A stretch of DNA of 64,000 bases from assembly GCF_013375935.1 (NCBI RefSeq), contig NZ_CP056117.1:2542001-2606000 (forward strand). The letters run 5' to 3'. Both the position numbers and the translations under genes were made by a program. Position 1 is the stretch's first letter, and each line of letters opens with the position of its first letter. A model generated the notes under the pieces. It was not told where the DNA came from, searched no databases, and was given only the letters and a program-made list of their open reading frames with translations. Shown piece after piece: positions 18,734 to 30,995 of this stretch. The stretch comes from Enterobacter cloacae. GTDB lineage: Bacteria > Pseudomonadota > Gammaproteobacteria > Enterobacterales > Enterobacteriaceae.

Positions 18734-20536
18734 ATGGTGAACAATATGACCGACTTAACCGCGCAAGAAGCCGCCTGGCAGACCCGGGATCATCTCGATG
18801 ACCCCGTCATTGGCGAACTGCGCAACCGTTTTGGGCCGGATGCCTTTACTGTTCAGGCCACCCGCACCGGGGTACCCGTTGTTTGGGTGAAGCGTGAGCA
18901 ATTACTGGAAGTGGTCGATTTCCTCAAGAAATTGCCAAAACCTTACGTCATGCTGTTTGACTTACACGGCATGGACGAACGTCTCAGAACGCACCGCCAG
19001 GGCCTCCCTGCTGCGGATTTTTCCGTTTTCTACCACCTGATCTCAATAGACCGCAACACGGATATCATGCTCAAGGTGGCATTGTCTGAAAACGACATGC
19101 ATCTGCCGACGATCACCAAACTTTTCCCGAACGCCAACTGGTACGAGCGTGAAACCTGGGAAATGTTCGGCATGACCTTTGACGGTCACCCCCATCTGAC
19201 GCGCATCATGATGCCGCAGACCTGGACCGGCCACCCGCTGCGTAAAGACTATCCGGCCCGTGCAACCGAATTCGATCCGTTTGAGCTGACTAAAGCCAAG
19301 CAGGATCTGGAAATGGAAGCGCTGACCTTCAAGCCGGAAGACTGGGGCATGAAGCGCGGTACCGAAAACGAGGACTTCATGTTCCTCAACCTCGGTCCAA
19401 ACCACCCGTCCGCGCACGGTGCGTTCCGTATTATTCTTCAGCTTGACGGCGAAGAGATTGTCGACTGCGTTCCTGACATCGGCTACCACCACCGTGGTGC
19501 CGAGAAGATGGGCGAGCGTCAGTCCTGGCACAGCTACATTCCGTATACCGACCGTATCGAGTACCTCGGCGGCTGCGTAAACGAAATGCCGTACGTGCTG
19601 GCCGTTGAGAAACTGGCAGGCATTACCGTGCCGGATCGCGTTAACGTGATCCGCGTCATGCTGTCTGAACTGTTCCGTATTAACAGCCACCTGCTGTACA
19701 TCTCCACGTTCATTCAGGACGTCGGCGCGATGACCCCGGTCTTCTTCGCCTTTACCGATCGTCAGAAAATCTACGATCTGGTGGAAGCGATTACTGGTTT
19801 CCGTATGCACCCGGCCTGGTTCCGTATCGGCGGTGTGGCACACGACCTGCCGCGCGGCTGGGACCGCCTGCTGCGTGAGTTCCTCGACTGGATGCCGAAG
19901 CGTCTGGCCTCTTACGAGAAAGCCGCGCTGCGTAACTCCATCCTGAAGGGCCGTTCCCAGGGCGTTGCTGCCTACGGCGCGAAAGAGGCGCTGGAGTGGG
20001 GGACCACAGGTGCTGGCCTGCGTGCGACCGGTATTGATTTCGACGTGCGTAAAGCCCGTCCTTACTCTGGCTACGAGAGCTTCGACTTTGAAGTCCCGGT
20101 TGGCGGCGGCGTTTCCGACTGCTACACCCGCGTGATGCTGAAAGTGGAAGAGCTGCGCCAGAGTCTGCGCATCCTCGAGCAGTGCCTCAACAACATGCCG
20201 GAAGGCCCGTTCAAGGCGGATCACCCGCTGACGACGCCGCCGCCGAAAGAGCGCACGCTGCAACATATCGAAACCCTGATCACCCACTTCCTGCAGGTTT
20301 CCTGGGGCCCGGTCATGCCGGCACAAGAATCCTTCCAGATGATCGAAGCGACCAAGGGTATTAACAGTTACTACCTGACCAGCGACGGCAGCACCATGAG
20401 CTACCGTACCCGCGTGCGTACGCCGAGCTTTGCGCACCTTCAGCAGATCCCGTCTGCCATCCGCGGCAGCCTGGTCTCTGACCTGATTGTGTATCTGGGT
20501 AGTATCGATTTTGTTATGTCAGATGTGGACCGCTAA
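18734..20536 (+). CDS. nuoC: NADH:quinone oxidoreductase fused subunit C/D
   Basis: A 600-residue fusion of the 30-kDa (NuoC, about 1-190) and 49-kDa (NuoD, about 205-600) subunits, as in all enterobacteria I know. NuoD shows [15 protein letters not shown], the quinone-pocket histidine and tyrosine regions ([30 protein letters not shown]), and a C-terminal [11 protein letters not shown]. With NuoB it forms the quinone site. Translation may start at 18734 (MVNNM) or at the ATG four codons later (18746); neither has a strong ribosome site. Confidence 0.96.
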   Translation: MVNNMTDLTAQEAAWQTRDHLDDPVIGELRNRFGPDAFTVQATRTGVPVVWVKREQLLEVVDFLKKLPKPYVMLFDLHGMDERLRTHRQGLPAADFSVFYHLISIDRNTDIMLKVALSENDMHLPTITKLFPNANWYERETWEMFGMTFDGHPHLTRIMMPQTWTGHPLRKDYPARATEFDPFELTKAKQDLEMEALTFKPEDWGMKRGTENEDFMFLNLGPNHPSAHGAFRIILQLDGEEIVDCVPDIGYHHRGAEKMGERQSWHSYIPYTDRIEYLGGCVNEMPYVLAVEKLAGITVPDRVNVIRVMLSELFRINSHLLYISTFIQDVGAMTPVFFAFTDRQKIYDLVEAITGFRMHPAWFRIGGVAHDLPRGWDRLLREFLDWMPKRLASYEKAALRNSILKGRSQGVAAYGAKEALEWGTTGAGLRATGIDFDVRKARPYSGYESFDFEVPVGGGVSDCYTRVMLKVEELRQSLRILEQCLNNMPEGPFKADHPLTTPPPKERTLQHIETLITHFLQVSWGPVMPAQESFQMIEATKGINSYYLTSDGSTMSYRTRVRTPSFAHLQQIPSAIRGSLVSDLIVYLGSIDFVMSDVDR

Positions 20537-20538
20537 TT

Positions 20539-21039
20539 ATGCACGAGAATCAACAACCACAAACCGAGGCTTTTGAGCTGAGTGAAGCAGAGCGTGCCGC
20601 CATTGAGCACGAGATGCACCACTACGAAGACCCGCGTGCGGCGTCCATTGAAGCGCTGAAAATCGTACAGAAACAGCGTGGCTGGGTGCCGGATGGGGCG
20701 ATCTACGAGATCGCAAAAGTGCTGGGTATTCCGGCGAGTGACGTAGAAGGCGTAGCCACGTTCTACAGCCAGATCTTCCGTCAGCCGGTAGGCCGCCATG
20801 TGATCCGCTACTGTGACAGCGTCGTCTGCCACATTACCGGCTATCAGGGCATTCAGGCTGCAATTGAGAAGAAGCTCAATATCAAGCCGGGCCAGACCAC
20901 GTTCGATGGTCGCTTTACTCTGCTGCCAACCTGCTGCCTGGGTAACTGCGACAAGGGGCCGACCATGATGATTGATGAGGACACTCACAGCCATCTGACG
21001 CCGGAAGCGATTCCTGACCTGCTGGAGCAGTACAAATGA
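20539..21039 (+). CDS. nuoE: NADH:quinone oxidoreductase subunit E (cluster N1a)
   Basis: A 166-residue thioredoxin-fold subunit of the NADH dehydrogenase module. The [2Fe-2S] cluster N1a ligands are Cys92, Cys97, Cys133 and Cys137 (YCDSVVCH and TCCLGNC). Length equals that of E. coli NuoE. It starts two bases after nuoCD, and its stop overlaps nuoF (ATGA). Confidence 0.97.
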   Translation: MHENQQPQTEAFELSEAERAAIEHEMHHYEDPRAASIEALKIVQKQRGWVPDGAIYEIAKVLGIPASDVEGVATFYSQIFRQPVGRHVIRYCDSVVCHITGYQGIQAAIEKKLNIKPGQTTFDGRFTLLPTCCLGNCDKGPTMMIDEDTHSHLTPEAIPDLLEQYK

Positions 21040-22373
21040 AAACTGTAATTCGTACTGCTGAGACGCATCCGCTGACCTGGCGTCTGCGCGATGACAAACA
21101 GCCGGTATGGCTCGACGAATACCAGAGCAAAAACGGTTATGCCGGGGCGCGTAAAGCCCTCGGCGGCATGGCGCCGGACGAGATCGTCAACGCGGTCAAA
21201 GAGTCTGGTCTGAAAGGCCGCGGCGGCGCGGGCTTCTCCACCGGTCTGAAGTGGAGCCTGATGCCAAAAGATGAATCCATGAACATCCGTTACCTGCTGT
21301 GTAACGCCGATGAAATGGAGCCGGGCACCTATAAAGACCGTCTGCTGATGGAGCAGCTGCCGCACCTGCTGGTGGAAGGCATGCTAATCTCCGCGTTCGC
21401 GCTGAAAGCGTACCGTGGCTACATCTTCCTGCGCGGTGAGTACATCGAAGCGGCAGAAAACCTGCGTCGCGCGATTGCCGAAGCCACCGAAGCCGGCCTG
21501 CTGGGTAAAAACATCCTGGGCACCGGGTTTGACTTCGAGCTGTTCGTGCACACCGGCGCAGGGCGCTATATCTGCGGTGAAGAAACCGCGCTGATTAACT
21601 CCCTGGAAGGCCGCCGTGCGAACCCGCGCTCCAAGCCGCCGTTCCCGGCAAGCTCCGGCGTGTGGGGTAAACCGACCTGTGTGAACAACGTCGAAACCCT
21701 GTGCAACGTTCCGGCGATCCTCGCCAACGGCGTGGAGTGGTATCAGGGCATCTCTTCAAGTAAAGATGCCGGCACCAAGCTGATGGGCTTCTCCGGCCGC
21801 GTGAAAAACCCTGGCGTCTGGGAACTGCCGTTTGGCACCACCGCACGCGAAATTCTTGAAGACTACGCGGGCGGCATGCGCGATGGTCTGAAATTCAAAG
21901 CCTGGCAGCCGGGTGGGGCAGGGACCGACTTCCTGACCGAAGCCCACCTTGACCTGCCAATGGAATTCGAAAGCATTGGTAAAGCAGGCAGCCGTCTGGG
22001 TACGGCGCTGGCGATGGCCGTCGACCACGAGATCGGCATGGTGTCGCTGGTGCGTAACCTGGAAGAGTTCTTCGCCCGCGAGTCCTGCGGCTGGTGTACA
22101 CCATGCCGTGACGGTCTGCCGTGGAGCGTGAAGATCCTGCGCGCAATCGAACGCGGCGAAGGCCAGCCTGGCGATATCGAGACGCTTGAGCAACTGTGTC
22201 GATTCTTAGGCCCAGGCAAAACCTTCTGTGCCCACGCACCGGGTGCCGTCGAGCCGCTGCAGAGCGCGATTAAATATTTCCGCGACGAATTCGAAGCAGG
22301 CATCAAGCAGCCGTTCAGCAATACCCATTCAATTAATGGTATTCAGCCGAACCTGCTGAAAGCGCGCTGGTAA
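21036..22373 (+). CDS. nuoF: NADH:quinone oxidoreductase subunit F (FMN, NADH site)
   Basis: A 445-residue subunit that binds NADH and FMN and carries [4Fe-4S] cluster N3. The glycine-rich nucleotide loop is [13 protein letters not shown] (about 60-72); the FMN region includes [15 protein letters not shown]; the cluster ligands are in [12 protein letters not shown] plus a later cysteine in [10 protein letters not shown]. It is the electron entry point of complex I. The 4-bp overlap with nuoE implies coupled translation. Confidence 0.97.
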   Translation: MKTVIRTAETHPLTWRLRDDKQPVWLDEYQSKNGYAGARKALGGMAPDEIVNAVKESGLKGRGGAGFSTGLKWSLMPKDESMNIRYLLCNADEMEPGTYKDRLLMEQLPHLLVEGMLISAFALKAYRGYIFLRGEYIEAAENLRRAIAEATEAGLLGKNILGTGFDFELFVHTGAGRYICGEETALINSLEGRRANPRSKPPFPASSGVWGKPTCVNNVETLCNVPAILANGVEWYQGISSSKDAGTKLMGFSGRVKNPGVWELPFGTTAREILEDYAGGMRDGLKFKAWQPGGAGTDFLTEAHLDLPMEFESIGKAGSRLGTALAMAVDHEIGMVSLVRNLEEFFARESCGWCTPCRDGLPWSVKILRAIERGEGQPGDIETLEQLCRFLGPGKTFCAHAPGAVEPLQSAIKYFRDEFEAGIKQPFSNTHSINGIQPNLLKARW

Positions 22374-22393
22374 AAACAGAATTTTGATTAACG

Positions 22394-22409
22394 CTCGGTT
22401 TCGACCGAG
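22394..22409 (+). other. UUCG-tetraloop hairpin between nuoF and nuoG
   Basis: CTCGGT-TTCG-ACCGAG is a perfect six-base stem with the very stable UUCG-type loop, 12 bp downstream of the nuoF region's end-of-gene A-rich stretch and 18 bp before nuoG. No U run follows, so it is more likely an RNA stability or pausing element than a terminator. Confidence 0.55.
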
Positions 22410-22427
22410 ACAACTGGAAGCATGCTA

Positions 22428-25151
22428 ATGGCTACGATTCATGTAGACGGCAAAGAATACGAAGTCAACGGGGCGGACAACCTGCTGGAAGCTTGTCTGT
22501 CTCTTGGCCTCGATATTCCGTACTTTTGCTGGCATCCGGCGCTGGGCAGCGTCGGTGCTTGCCGCCAGTGTGCGGTGAAGCAATATCAAAACGCGGAAGA
22601 CACGCGTGGTCGCCTGGTGATGTCCTGTATGACGCCAGCCGCCGAAGGCACCTTTATTTCGATTGATGACGAAGAAGCCAAACAGTTCCGCGAAAGCGTG
22701 GTGGAATGGCTGATGACCAACCACCCGCACGACTGTCCGGTTTGTGAAGAGGGCGGTAACTGCCACCTTCAGGATATGACCGTCATGACCGGTCACAGCT
22801 TCCGTCGCTATCGCTTTACCAAGCGTACCCACCGTAACCAGGATCTGGGGCCGTTCATCTCTCACGAAATGAACCGCTGCATCGCCTGCTACCGCTGCGT
22901 GCGTTACTACAAAGATTACGCAGACGGTCAGGATCTGGGCGTGTATGGCGCGCATGACAACGTCTACTTTGGTCGTCCGGAAGACGGTACGCTTGAGAGC
23001 GAATTCTCCGGTAACCTGGTAGAAATCTGTCCGACCGGCGTATTCACCGATAAAACCCACTCCGAGCGCTACAACCGTAAGTGGGACATGCAGTTTGCAC
23101 CAAGCATCTGCCAGCAGTGTTCCCTCGGCTGTAACACCAGCCCGGGCGAGCGCTACGGCGAACTGCGTCGTATCGAAAACCGCTACAACGGTACCGTTAA
23201 CCACTACTTCCTGTGCGACCGCGGTCGTTTCGGCTATGGCTATGTGAACCTGAAGGACCGTCCGCGTCAGCCGGTTCAGCGCCGTGGCGACGACGTCATT
23301 ACCCTCAACGCCGAGCAGGCGATGCAGGGCGCTGCGGATATTCTGCGCCAGTCGAAGAAAGTGATCGGTATCGGCTCCCCGCGCGCCAGCATCGAAAGCA
23401 ACTTCGCGCTGCGCGAGCTGGTTGGGGCGGAAAACTTCTATACCGGTATCGCCCAGGGCGAACAGGAGCGCCTCCAGCTGGTGCTGAAGGTGCTGCGTGA
23501 AGGCGGTATTCACACTCCTGCGCTGCGCGAAATCGAATCCTACGATGCGGTTCTGGTGCTGGGTGAAGACCTGACTCAGACCGGCGCTCGCGCGGCTCTG
23601 GCGGTTCGCCAGGCTGTGAAGGGTAAAGCGCGTGAAATGGCAGCGGCGCAGAAAGTGGCCGACTGGCAGATTGCGGCAATCCTGAACATCGGCCAGCGCG
23701 CGAAGCATCCTCTGTTTGTGACTAACGTTGACAATACCCGTCTGGACGACATCGCCGCGTGGACCTACTGCGCGCCGGTTGAAGATCAGGCGCGCCTTGG
23801 CTTTGCCATTGCCCACGCGCTGGACGGCAACTCTCCGGCCGTTGAGCTGGATCGCGACCTGCAAAACAAGGTCGACGTGATTGTTCAGGCGCTGGCGGGG
23901 GCGAAAAAGCCGCTGATTATCTCCGGGACCAACGCCGGAAGCGCCGAGATCATTCAGGCCGCAGCGAACGTTGCCAAAGCCCTGAAGGGCCGCGGTGCGG
24001 ACGTCGGTGTGACCATGATTGCCCGTGCCGTGAACAGCATCGGTCTGGGCATGATTGGCGGCGGATCGCTGGAAGAAGCGTTAAGCGAACTGGAATCCGG
24101 TGCCGCTGACGCCGTTGTGGTGCTGGAAAACGATCTGCATCGCCATGCGTCTGCCGCACGCGTTGACGCCGCGCTCTCCAAAGCGCCGCTGGTGATGGTG
24201 ATTGACCATCAGCGCACCGCGATTATGGACAAAGCGCACCTGGTGCTCTCTGCGGCAAGCTTCGCAGAAAGCGACGGTACGGTGATCAACAACGAAGGCC
24301 GCGCGCAGCGTTTCTTCCAGGTTTATGACCCGGCGTACTACGACAGCAACACCATCATGCTGGAAAGCTGGCGCTGGCTGCACTCCCTGCACAGCACCGT
24401 GCAGAGCCGCGAGGTGGACTGGACGCAGCTCGACCACGTTATCGATGCGGTAGTCGAAAAACTGCCTCAGCTGGCGGGCATTAAAGATGCCGCGCCTGAA
24501 GCAAGCTTCCGCATTCGCGGCCAGAAGCTGGCGCGTGAACCGCACCGTTACAGCGGCCGTACCGCAATGCGCGCCAACATCAGCGTGCACGAACCGCGTC
24601 AGCCGCAGGATAAAGACACCATGTTCGCCTTCTCCATGGAAGGGAACAACCAGCCGTCCGCGCCGCGTTCGCAAATCCCGTTTGCCTGGGCGCCGGGCTG
24701 GAACTCCCCGCAGGCATGGAACAAGTTCCAGGCTGAAGTGGGTGGTTCATTGCGCCACGGCGATCCGGGCGTGCGTCTGATTGAAGCCACCGAAACCGGT
24801 CTGGACTTCTTCACCACCGTTCCGGCGAGCTTCCAGGCGCAGGAAGGGCACTGGCGTATTGCGCCGTACTACCACCTGTTTGGTAGCGACGAAATGTCCC
24901 AGCGTTCACCGGTATTCCAGCAGCGCATGCCGCAGCCGTACATCAAGCTCAACCCGGCGGATGCCGCTAAGCTTGGCGTTAACGCGGGCGCGAACGTTGC
25001 CTTTAGCTACGACGGCCAGACAATCAGCCTGCCGCTGATTATCTCTGAAAGCCTGACAGCAGGGCAGGTTGGTCTGCCGATGGGTATGCCAGGCATCGCG
25101 CCGGTACTGGCGGGTGCGCACCTTGATAACCTGCAGGAGGCACAAGCATGA
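22428..25151 (+). CDS. nuoG: NADH:quinone oxidoreductase subunit G
   Basis: A 907-residue iron-sulfur subunit. The N-terminal ferredoxin domain holds [2Fe-2S] N1b (Cys34, Cys45, Cys48 and a later Cys in VMSCMT); next come a His-Cys3 cluster region ([17 protein letters not shown]) and [11 protein letters not shown] plus CPTG for further [4Fe-4S] clusters; [13 protein letters not shown] marks the extra cluster N7; a molybdopterin-oxidoreductase-like domain fills the rest. Start choice: GGAAG at 22416-22420 is seven bases before ATG 22428 but only one base before ATG 22422, so 22428 is preferred. Confidence 0.96.
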   Translation: MATIHVDGKEYEVNGADNLLEACLSLGLDIPYFCWHPALGSVGACRQCAVKQYQNAEDTRGRLVMSCMTPAAEGTFISIDDEEAKQFRESVVEWLMTNHPHDCPVCEEGGNCHLQDMTVMTGHSFRRYRFTKRTHRNQDLGPFISHEMNRCIACYRCVRYYKDYADGQDLGVYGAHDNVYFGRPEDGTLESEFSGNLVEICPTGVFTDKTHSERYNRKWDMQFAPSICQQCSLGCNTSPGERYGELRRIENRYNGTVNHYFLCDRGRFGYGYVNLKDRPRQPVQRRGDDVITLNAEQAMQGAADILRQSKKVIGIGSPRASIESNFALRELVGAENFYTGIAQGEQERLQLVLKVLREGGIHTPALREIESYDAVLVLGEDLTQTGARAALAVRQAVKGKAREMAAAQKVADWQIAAILNIGQRAKHPLFVTNVDNTRLDDIAAWTYCAPVEDQARLGFAIAHALDGNSPAVELDRDLQNKVDVIVQALAGAKKPLIISGTNAGSAEIIQAAANVAKALKGRGADVGVTMIARAVNSIGLGMIGGGSLEEALSELESGAADAVVVLENDLHRHASAARVDAALSKAPLVMVIDHQRTAIMDKAHLVLSAASFAESDGTVINNEGRAQRFFQVYDPAYYDSNTIMLESWRWLHSLHSTVQSREVDWTQLDHVIDAVVEKLPQLAGIKDAAPEASFRIRGQKLAREPHRYSGRTAMRANISVHEPRQPQDKDTMFAFSMEGNNQPSAPRSQIPFAWAPGWNSPQAWNKFQAEVGGSLRHGDPGVRLIEATETGLDFFTTVPASFQAQEGHWRIAPYYHLFGSDEMSQRSPVFQQRMPQPYIKLNPADAAKLGVNAGANVAFSYDGQTISLPLIISESLTAGQVGLPMGMPGIAPVLAGAHLDNLQEAQA

Positions 25152-26125
25152 GTTGGTTAACGCCGGATCTTATCGACATCCTGCTGAGCATTCTGAAAGC
25201 GGTTGTGATTCTGCTGGTGGTGGTCACCTGCGGTGCGTTCATGAGCTTTGGTGAACGTCGTCTTCTCGGTCTGTTCCAGAACCGTTACGGACCGAACCGC
25301 GTGGGCTGGGGTGGTTCACTCCAGCTGGTCGCGGACATGATCAAGATGTTCTTTAAAGAGGACTGGGTTCCGCGCTTCTCGGATCGCGTGATCTTTACTC
25401 TGGCACCGATGATCGCCTTCACCTCGCTGCTGCTGGCGTTTGCTATCGTTCCGGTCAGCCCGACATGGGTGGTGGCTGACCTGAACATCGGCATTCTGTT
25501 CTTCCTGATGATGGCAGGCCTCGCGGTTTACGCGGTGCTGTTCGCAGGCTGGTCCAGTAACAACAAATACTCGCTGCTGGGTGCGATGCGTGCTTCCGCG
25601 CAGACCCTGAGCTACGAGGTGTTCCTGGGGCTCTCCCTGATGGGCGTGGTGGCGCAGGCCGGTTCATTTAACATGACCGACATCGTCAACAACCAGGCCG
25701 ACATCTGGAACGTTATCCCGCAGTTCTTTGGGTTTATTACCTTTGCTATCGCGGGCGTGGCGGTGTGTCACCGTCACCCGTTTGACCAGCCAGAAGCCGA
25801 ACAGGAACTGGCCGACGGTTACCACATTGAATATTCCGGCATGAAGTTCGGCCTGTTCTTCGTGGGCGAGTACATCGGTATCGTCACCATTTCCGCGTTG
25901 ATGGTAACGCTGTTCTTTGGTGGCTGGCATGGCCCGTTCTTACCGCCGTTCATCTGGTTCGCGCTGAAAACCGCGTTCTTCATGATGATGTTCATTTTGA
26001 TTCGCGCAGCGTTACCGCGTCCGCGTTATGACCAGGTAATGTCCTTCGGCTGGAAAGTGTGCCTGCCGCTGACGCTCGTCAACTTGTTGGTAACGGCGGC
26101 TGTCATTCTCTGGCAGCAGCCATAA
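25148..26125 (+). CDS. nuoH: NADH:quinone oxidoreductase subunit H
   Basis: A 325-residue membrane subunit with about eight helices that forms the quinone entry channel with NuoB and NuoD. Family signatures include [20 protein letters not shown] (about 34-53) and the acidic segment [22 protein letters not shown]. Length equals that of E. coli NuoH. Its ATG overlaps the nuoG stop. Confidence 0.97.
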   Translation: MSWLTPDLIDILLSILKAVVILLVVVTCGAFMSFGERRLLGLFQNRYGPNRVGWGGSLQLVADMIKMFFKEDWVPRFSDRVIFTLAPMIAFTSLLLAFAIVPVSPTWVVADLNIGILFFLMMAGLAVYAVLFAGWSSNNKYSLLGAMRASAQTLSYEVFLGLSLMGVVAQAGSFNMTDIVNNQADIWNVIPQFFGFITFAIAGVAVCHRHPFDQPEAEQELADGYHIEYSGMKFGLFFVGEYIGIVTISALMVTLFFGGWHGPFLPPFIWFALKTAFFMMMFILIRAALPRPRYDQVMSFGWKVCLPLTLVNLLVTAAVILWQQP

Positions 26126-26138
26126 GGGGCTATAGACC

Positions 26139-26681
26139 ATGACCTTAAAAGAATTATTGGTAGGTTTCGGCACCCAGGTACGCAGTATCTGGATGATCGG
26201 CCTGCACGCGTTTGCCAAACGCGAAACCCGGATGTACCCGGAAGAGCCGGTATATCTGCCGCCGCGCTACCGTGGCCGTATCGTGCTGACGCGCGACCCG
26301 GACGGTTCCGAGCGCTGCGTTGCCTGTAACCTGTGTGCGGTAGCGTGTCCGGTCGGCTGTATCTCTCTGCAAAAAGCAGAGACGGTAGACGGCCGCTGGT
26401 ATCCTGAGTTCTTCCGCATCAACTTCTCACGCTGCATCTTCTGCGGCCTGTGCGAAGAAGCGTGCCCAACCACGGCGATTCAGCTGACTCCAGACTTCGA
26501 GCTGGGTGAGTACAAGCGTCAGGATCTGGTGTACGAGAAAGAGGATCTGCTGATTTCCGGTCCGGGCAAATACCCGGAATATAACTTCTACCGGATGGCG
26601 GGTATGGCAATCGACGGCAAAGATAAGGGCGAAGCAGAGAACGAAGCTAAGCCTATCGACGTCAAGAGCCTGTTACCGTAA
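26139..26681 (+). CDS. nuoI: NADH:quinone oxidoreductase subunit I (clusters N6a, N6b)
   Basis: A 180-residue ferredoxin-like subunit with two [4Fe-4S] motifs: Cys60, 63, 66 and 70 ([12 protein letters not shown]) with Cys74, and Cys99, 102, 105 and 109 ([12 protein letters not shown]). These clusters pass electrons to N2 in NuoB. The N-terminal amphipathic helix (residues 1-25) docks on the membrane arm. Confidence 0.97.
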   Translation: MTLKELLVGFGTQVRSIWMIGLHAFAKRETRMYPEEPVYLPPRYRGRIVLTRDPDGSERCVACNLCAVACPVGCISLQKAETVDGRWYPEFFRINFSRCIFCGLCEEACPTTAIQLTPDFELGEYKRQDLVYEKEDLLISGPGKYPEYNFYRMAGMAIDGKDKGEAENEAKPIDVKSLLP

Positions 26682-26691
26682 GGAGAGGGCA

Positions 26692-27246
26692 ATGGAATTC
26701 GCTTTTTATATCTGTGGCCTTATCGCCATCCTGGCTACGCTACGAGTGATTACGCACACCAATCCGGTGCATGCGCTGCTGTATTTAATCATCTCGCTGC
26801 TGGCCATTTCCGGGGTGTTCTTCGCGCTGGGCGCGCACTTTGCGGGCGCGCTGGAAATCATCGTCTACGCCGGGGTCATTATGGTGCTGTTCGTGTTCGT
26901 GGTGATGATGCTGAACCTGGGCGGCTCTGAGATTGAGCAGGAACGTCAGTGGTTAAAACCGCAGGTGTGGATTGGCCCGGCAATTTTGTCGGCCATTATG
27001 CTGGCGGTGATTGTTTACGCCATTCTCGGCGTCAACGACCAGGGCATCGACGGTACGCCGATCGGCGCTAAAGAGGTCGGTATCACGCTCTTTGGCCCAT
27101 ACGTTCTGGCGGTTGAACTGGCTTCAATGCTGCTGCTGGCGGGTCTGGTTGTCGCCTTCCACGTCGGACGTGAAGAGCGTGCTGGCGAGGTGCTGAGCAA
27201 CCGCACCGACGACCGCGCGAAAAGAAAAACGGAGGAGCGCGCATGA
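26692..27246 (+). CDS. nuoJ: NADH:quinone oxidoreductase subunit J
   Basis: A 184-residue membrane subunit with five helices. Helix 3, around residues 50-75 ([20 protein letters not shown]), carries the conserved glutamate and the segment that changes from alpha to pi form in complex I structures. It ends in a charged tail overlapping nuoK by four bases. Confidence 0.96.
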   Translation: MEFAFYICGLIAILATLRVITHTNPVHALLYLIISLLAISGVFFALGAHFAGALEIIVYAGVIMVLFVFVVMMLNLGGSEIEQERQWLKPQVWIGPAILSAIMLAVIVYAILGVNDQGIDGTPIGAKEVGITLFGPYVLAVELASMLLLAGLVVAFHVGREERAGEVLSNRTDDRAKRKTEERA

Positions 27247-27545
27247 TCCCCTTAACACATGGACTGATCCTCGCTGCGATTTTATTCGTTCTGGGCTTAA
27301 CCGGTCTGGTTATCCGCCGCAATCTGCTGTTTATGCTGATTGGTCTGGAAATCATGATTAACGCTTCCGCGCTGGCCTTTGTGGTCGCCGGTAGCTACTG
27401 GGGCCAGACCGATGGTCAGGTGATGTACATTCTCGCCATCAGCCTCGCGGCTGCCGAAGCGAGTATTGGCCTGGCGCTGTTGCTGCAGCTCCATCGTCGC
27501 CGCCAGAACCTGAACATCGATTCAGTAAGTGAGTTGCGTGGATGA
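27243..27545 (+). CDS. nuoK: NADH:quinone oxidoreductase subunit K
   Basis: A 100-residue, three-helix membrane subunit. The two conserved membrane glutamates needed for proton pumping are present: Glu36 (IGLEIMIN) and Glu72 (AAAEASIG). The length is that of E. coli NuoK. It overlaps both neighbours by four bases. Confidence 0.97.
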   Translation: MIPLTHGLILAAILFVLGLTGLVIRRNLLFMLIGLEIMINASALAFVVAGSYWGQTDGQVMYILAISLAAAEASIGLALLLQLHRRRQNLNIDSVSELRG

Positions 27546-29383
27546 ACATGCTTGCCTTAACCATTATTTTTCCGCTAATTGGCTTCCTGCTGCTGTCGTT
27601 CTCGCGCGGCCGCTGGTCTGAAAATCTGTCTGCCACCGTCGGCATGGGCTCTGTTGGCCTGGCTGCGCTGGTAACGGCATACGCGGGCGTCGACTTCTTT
27701 AACAACGGGCGTCAGGCCTTCAGCGTGCCGCTGTGGAACTGGATGTCGGTCGGTAACTTCAACATCGGTTTTAACCTGGTGCTGGATGGTCTGTCTCTGA
27801 CCATGCTCTCCGTGGTCACCGGCGTGGGCTTTCTGATCCACATGTTCGCCTCCTGGTATATGCGCGGTGAAGAGGGGTACTCCCGCTTCTTCGCCTACAC
27901 CAACCTGTTTATCGCCAGCATGGTGGTTCTGGTCCTGGCCGATAACCTGCTGCTGATGTATCTGGGCTGGGAAGGCGTGGGCCTGTGCTCTTACCTGCTG
28001 ATCGGCTTCTACTACACCGATCCGAAGAATGGCGCAGCGGCCATGAAAGCGTTCGTCGTGACCCGCGTGGGTGACGTCTTCCTCGCGTTCGCGCTGTTCA
28101 TTCTTTACAACGAACTGGGCACGCTGAACTTCCGCGAAATGGTGGAACTGGCGCCGGCGCAATTCGAAGCAGGCAATAACATGCTGTGGTGGGCGACGCT
28201 GATGCTGCTGGGTGGTGCCGTGGGTAAATCCGCGCAGCTGCCGCTTCAGACATGGCTGGCCGACGCGATGGCGGGTCCAACCCCGGTCTCCGCGCTGATC
28301 CACGCCGCAACCATGGTGACCGCCGGTGTTTACCTGATTGCGCGTACCCATGGCCTGTTCCTGATGACGCCTGAAATTCTGCATCTGGTGGGTATCGTTG
28401 GTGCGGTGACGCTGGTGCTGGCAGGCTTTGCCGCGCTGGTTCAGACCGACATCAAGCGCGTTCTCGCGTACTCCACCATGAGCCAGATTGGCTACATGTT
28501 CCTGGCGCTGGGCGTTCAGGCGTGGGACGCGGCCATTTTCCACCTGATGACGCACGCGTTCTTTAAAGCGCTGCTGTTCCTCTCATCCGGTTCGGTGATC
28601 CTGGCCTGCCACCACGAGCAGAATATCTTCAGGATGGGCGGACTGCGTAAGTCCATCCCGCTGGTTTATGTCTGCTTCCTGGTGGGCGGCGCGGCGCTGG
28701 CGGCACTGCCGCTGATTACCGCGGGCTTCTTCAGTAAGGACGAAATCCTTGCGGGTGCCATGGCGAATGGTCATATCAATCTGATGGTTGCGGGTCTGGT
28801 CGGTGCGTTCATGACCTCCCTGTATACCTTCCGTATGATTTTCATCGTATTCCACGGTAAAGAACAAATTCACGCTCACGCAGGGAAGGGGATTACTCAT
28901 CACCTGCCGCTGATTGTGCTGCTGGTACTGTCCACCTTCGTTGGCGCGATGATTGTGCCACCGCTGCAGGGCGTACTGCCGGCGACAACCGAGCTTGAGC
29001 ACGGTCGCGTTCTGACGCTTGAAATTACCTCCGGCGTGGTCGCAATTGCGGGCATCCTGATTGCTGCATGGCTGTGGCTGGGTAAACGCACGCTGGTGAC
29101 TGCCGTTGCCAACAGTGCGCCAGGCCGTCTGCTGAGCACCTGGTGGTACAACGCGTGGGGCTTCGACTGGCTGTACGACATGATCTTCGTTAAGCCGTTC
29201 CTGGGCATTGCGTGGCTGCTGAAGCGCGACCCGCTGAACAGCCTGATGAACATCCCGGCGATCCTCTCTCGCTTCGCAGGTAAAGGCCTGCTGTTCAGCG
29301 AGAACGGTTATCTGCGCTGGTATGTGGCGTCCATGAGCATCGGTGCGGTTGTCGTGCTGGCGCTGCTGATGGTGTTGCGTTGA
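27542..29383 (+). CDS. nuoL: NADH:quinone oxidoreductase subunit L (antiporter-like)
   Basis: A 613-residue distal membrane subunit, the same length as in E. coli. It is an antiporter-like proton pump with a long lateral helix near the C-terminus. Conserved ion-path segments include [21 protein letters not shown] region (Glu near 144) and [20 protein letters not shown] (Lys near 229). The gap to nuoM is 76 bp with no terminator, ending in AAGGA before nuoM. Confidence 0.97.
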   Translation: MNMLALTIIFPLIGFLLLSFSRGRWSENLSATVGMGSVGLAALVTAYAGVDFFNNGRQAFSVPLWNWMSVGNFNIGFNLVLDGLSLTMLSVVTGVGFLIHMFASWYMRGEEGYSRFFAYTNLFIASMVVLVLADNLLLMYLGWEGVGLCSYLLIGFYYTDPKNGAAAMKAFVVTRVGDVFLAFALFILYNELGTLNFREMVELAPAQFEAGNNMLWWATLMLLGGAVGKSAQLPLQTWLADAMAGPTPVSALIHAATMVTAGVYLIARTHGLFLMTPEILHLVGIVGAVTLVLAGFAALVQTDIKRVLAYSTMSQIGYMFLALGVQAWDAAIFHLMTHAFFKALLFLSSGSVILACHHEQNIFRMGGLRKSIPLVYVCFLVGGAALAALPLITAGFFSKDEILAGAMANGHINLMVAGLVGAFMTSLYTFRMIFIVFHGKEQIHAHAGKGITHHLPLIVLLVLSTFVGAMIVPPLQGVLPATTELEHGRVLTLEITSGVVAIAGILIAAWLWLGKRTLVTAVANSAPGRLLSTWWYNAWGFDWLYDMIFVKPFLGIAWLLKRDPLNSLMNIPAILSRFAGKGLLFSENGYLRWYVASMSIGAVVVLALLMVLR

Positions 29384-29459
29384 TCGTTAAGTGAATTTTA
29401 TTCGAATTCGTTGAAAATCAGGCCCCTGTTGGGAGCCTTAAAAAGGAATATAAATCGCC

Positions 29460-30989
29460 ATGTTACTACCCTGGCTAATATTAATTCCCTTCATCGGCGG
29501 CTTCCTGTGCTGGCAGACTGAACGCTTTGGCGTGAAGATGCCGCGCTGGATCGCGCTGATCACCATGGGATTGACGCTCGCGCTTGGCCTGCAACTCTGG
29601 TTGCAGGGTGGCTACTCACTGACCCAGTCTGCGGGGCTTCCGCAGTGGCAGTCTGAGTTCATTTTGCCGTGGATCCCGCGTTTCGGCATCACGATCCACC
29701 TGGCCATTGACGGTCTGTCGCTGCTGATGGTGGTGCTGACCGGCCTGCTCGGCGTTCTGGCGGTACTGTGTTCCTGGCGTGAAATCGAAAAATACCAGGG
29801 CTTCTTCCACCTGAACCTGATGTGGATCCTGGGCGGCGTTATCGGCGTGTTCCTGGCCATCGACATGTTCCTGTTCTTCTTCTTCTGGGAGATGATGCTG
29901 GTGCCGATGTACTTCCTGATCGCGCTGTGGGGCCACAAGGCCTCCGACGGTAAAACGCGTATCACGGCGGCAACCAAGTTCTTCATCTACACCCAGGCGA
30001 GCGGTCTGGTGATGCTGATTGCTATCCTGGCGCTGGTGTTCGTGCACTACAACGCGACCGGCGTCTGGACCTTCAACTATGAAGACCTGCTGAAGACGCC
30101 AATGTCCCACGGCGTGGAATACCTGCTGATGCTGGGCTTCTTCATCGCCTTCGCGGTGAAAATGCCGGTGGTACCGCTGCACGGCTGGCTGCCGGACGCG
30201 CACTCCCAGGCGCCAACGGCGGGTTCCGTTGACCTCGCGGGTATCTTGCTGAAAACCGCGGCCTACGGTCTGCTGCGTTTCTCCCTGCCGCTGTTCCCGA
30301 ACGCCTCCGCGGAGTTCGCACCGATTGCCATGTGGCTGGGTGTGATCGGTATCTTCTACGGCGCATGGATGGCCTTCACGCAGTACGACATCAAACGTCT
30401 GATTGCTTACACCTCCGTTTCCCACATGGGCTTCGTGCTGATTGCTATTTACACCGGCAGCCAGCTGGCGTACCAGGGCGCGGTCATTCAGATGATTGCG
30501 CACGGTCTCTCCGCTGCGGGTCTCTTCATCCTGTGCGGTCAGCTGTACGAACGTCTGCATACCCGCGACATGCGTATGATGGGCGGCCTGTGGGGCAAAA
30601 TGAAGTGGCTGCCAGCGCTTTCCATGTTCTTCGCGGTTGCCACCCTGGGGATGCCGGGTACCGGTAACTTCGTCGGCGAATTTATGATCCTGTTCGGCAG
30701 CTTCAAAGTGGTTCCGATGATTACCGTCATCTCCACCTTTGGTCTGGTGTTCGCTTCCGTGTACTCGCTGGCGATGCTGCATCGCGCTTACTTCGGTAAA
30801 GCGAAGAGCGAAATTGCTGCAAAAGAACTGCCGGGGATGTCGCTGCGCGAGCTGTTCATCATCCTGCTGCTGGTCGTACTGCTGGTGCTGCTGGGCTTCT
30901 ATCCGCAGCCGATTCTGGATACCTCGCACTCCGCGATGGGTAATATCCAGCAGTGGTTTGTTAATTCTGCTTCTACTACAAGGCCGTAA
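29460..30989 (+). CDS. nuoM: NADH:quinone oxidoreductase subunit M (antiporter-like)
   Basis: A 509-residue antiporter-like proton-pumping membrane subunit. Conserved segments include FFFFWEMMLVPMYFLIALWG (Glu near 144) and FAVKMPVVPLHGWLPDAHSQ (Lys near 234). The length matches E. coli NuoM. It is followed after six bases by nuoN. Confidence 0.97.
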   Translation: MLLPWLILIPFIGGFLCWQTERFGVKMPRWIALITMGLTLALGLQLWLQGGYSLTQSAGLPQWQSEFILPWIPRFGITIHLAIDGLSLLMVVLTGLLGVLAVLCSWREIEKYQGFFHLNLMWILGGVIGVFLAIDMFLFFFFWEMMLVPMYFLIALWGHKASDGKTRITAATKFFIYTQASGLVMLIAILALVFVHYNATGVWTFNYEDLLKTPMSHGVEYLLMLGFFIAFAVKMPVVPLHGWLPDAHSQAPTAGSVDLAGILLKTAAYGLLRFSLPLFPNASAEFAPIAMWLGVIGIFYGAWMAFTQYDIKRLIAYTSVSHMGFVLIAIYTGSQLAYQGAVIQMIAHGLSAAGLFILCGQLYERLHTRDMRMMGGLWGKMKWLPALSMFFAVATLGMPGTGNFVGEFMILFGSFKVVPMITVISTFGLVFASVYSLAMLHRAYFGKAKSEIAAKELPGMSLRELFIILLLVVLLVLLGFYPQPILDTSHSAMGNIQQWFVNSASTTRP

Positions 30990-30995
30990 TTCGCC

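Noticed and set aside
22425-23864. Long antisense frames within nuoG and other nuo genes
   Set aside because: They mirror high-GC third positions in nuo and show no protein features.
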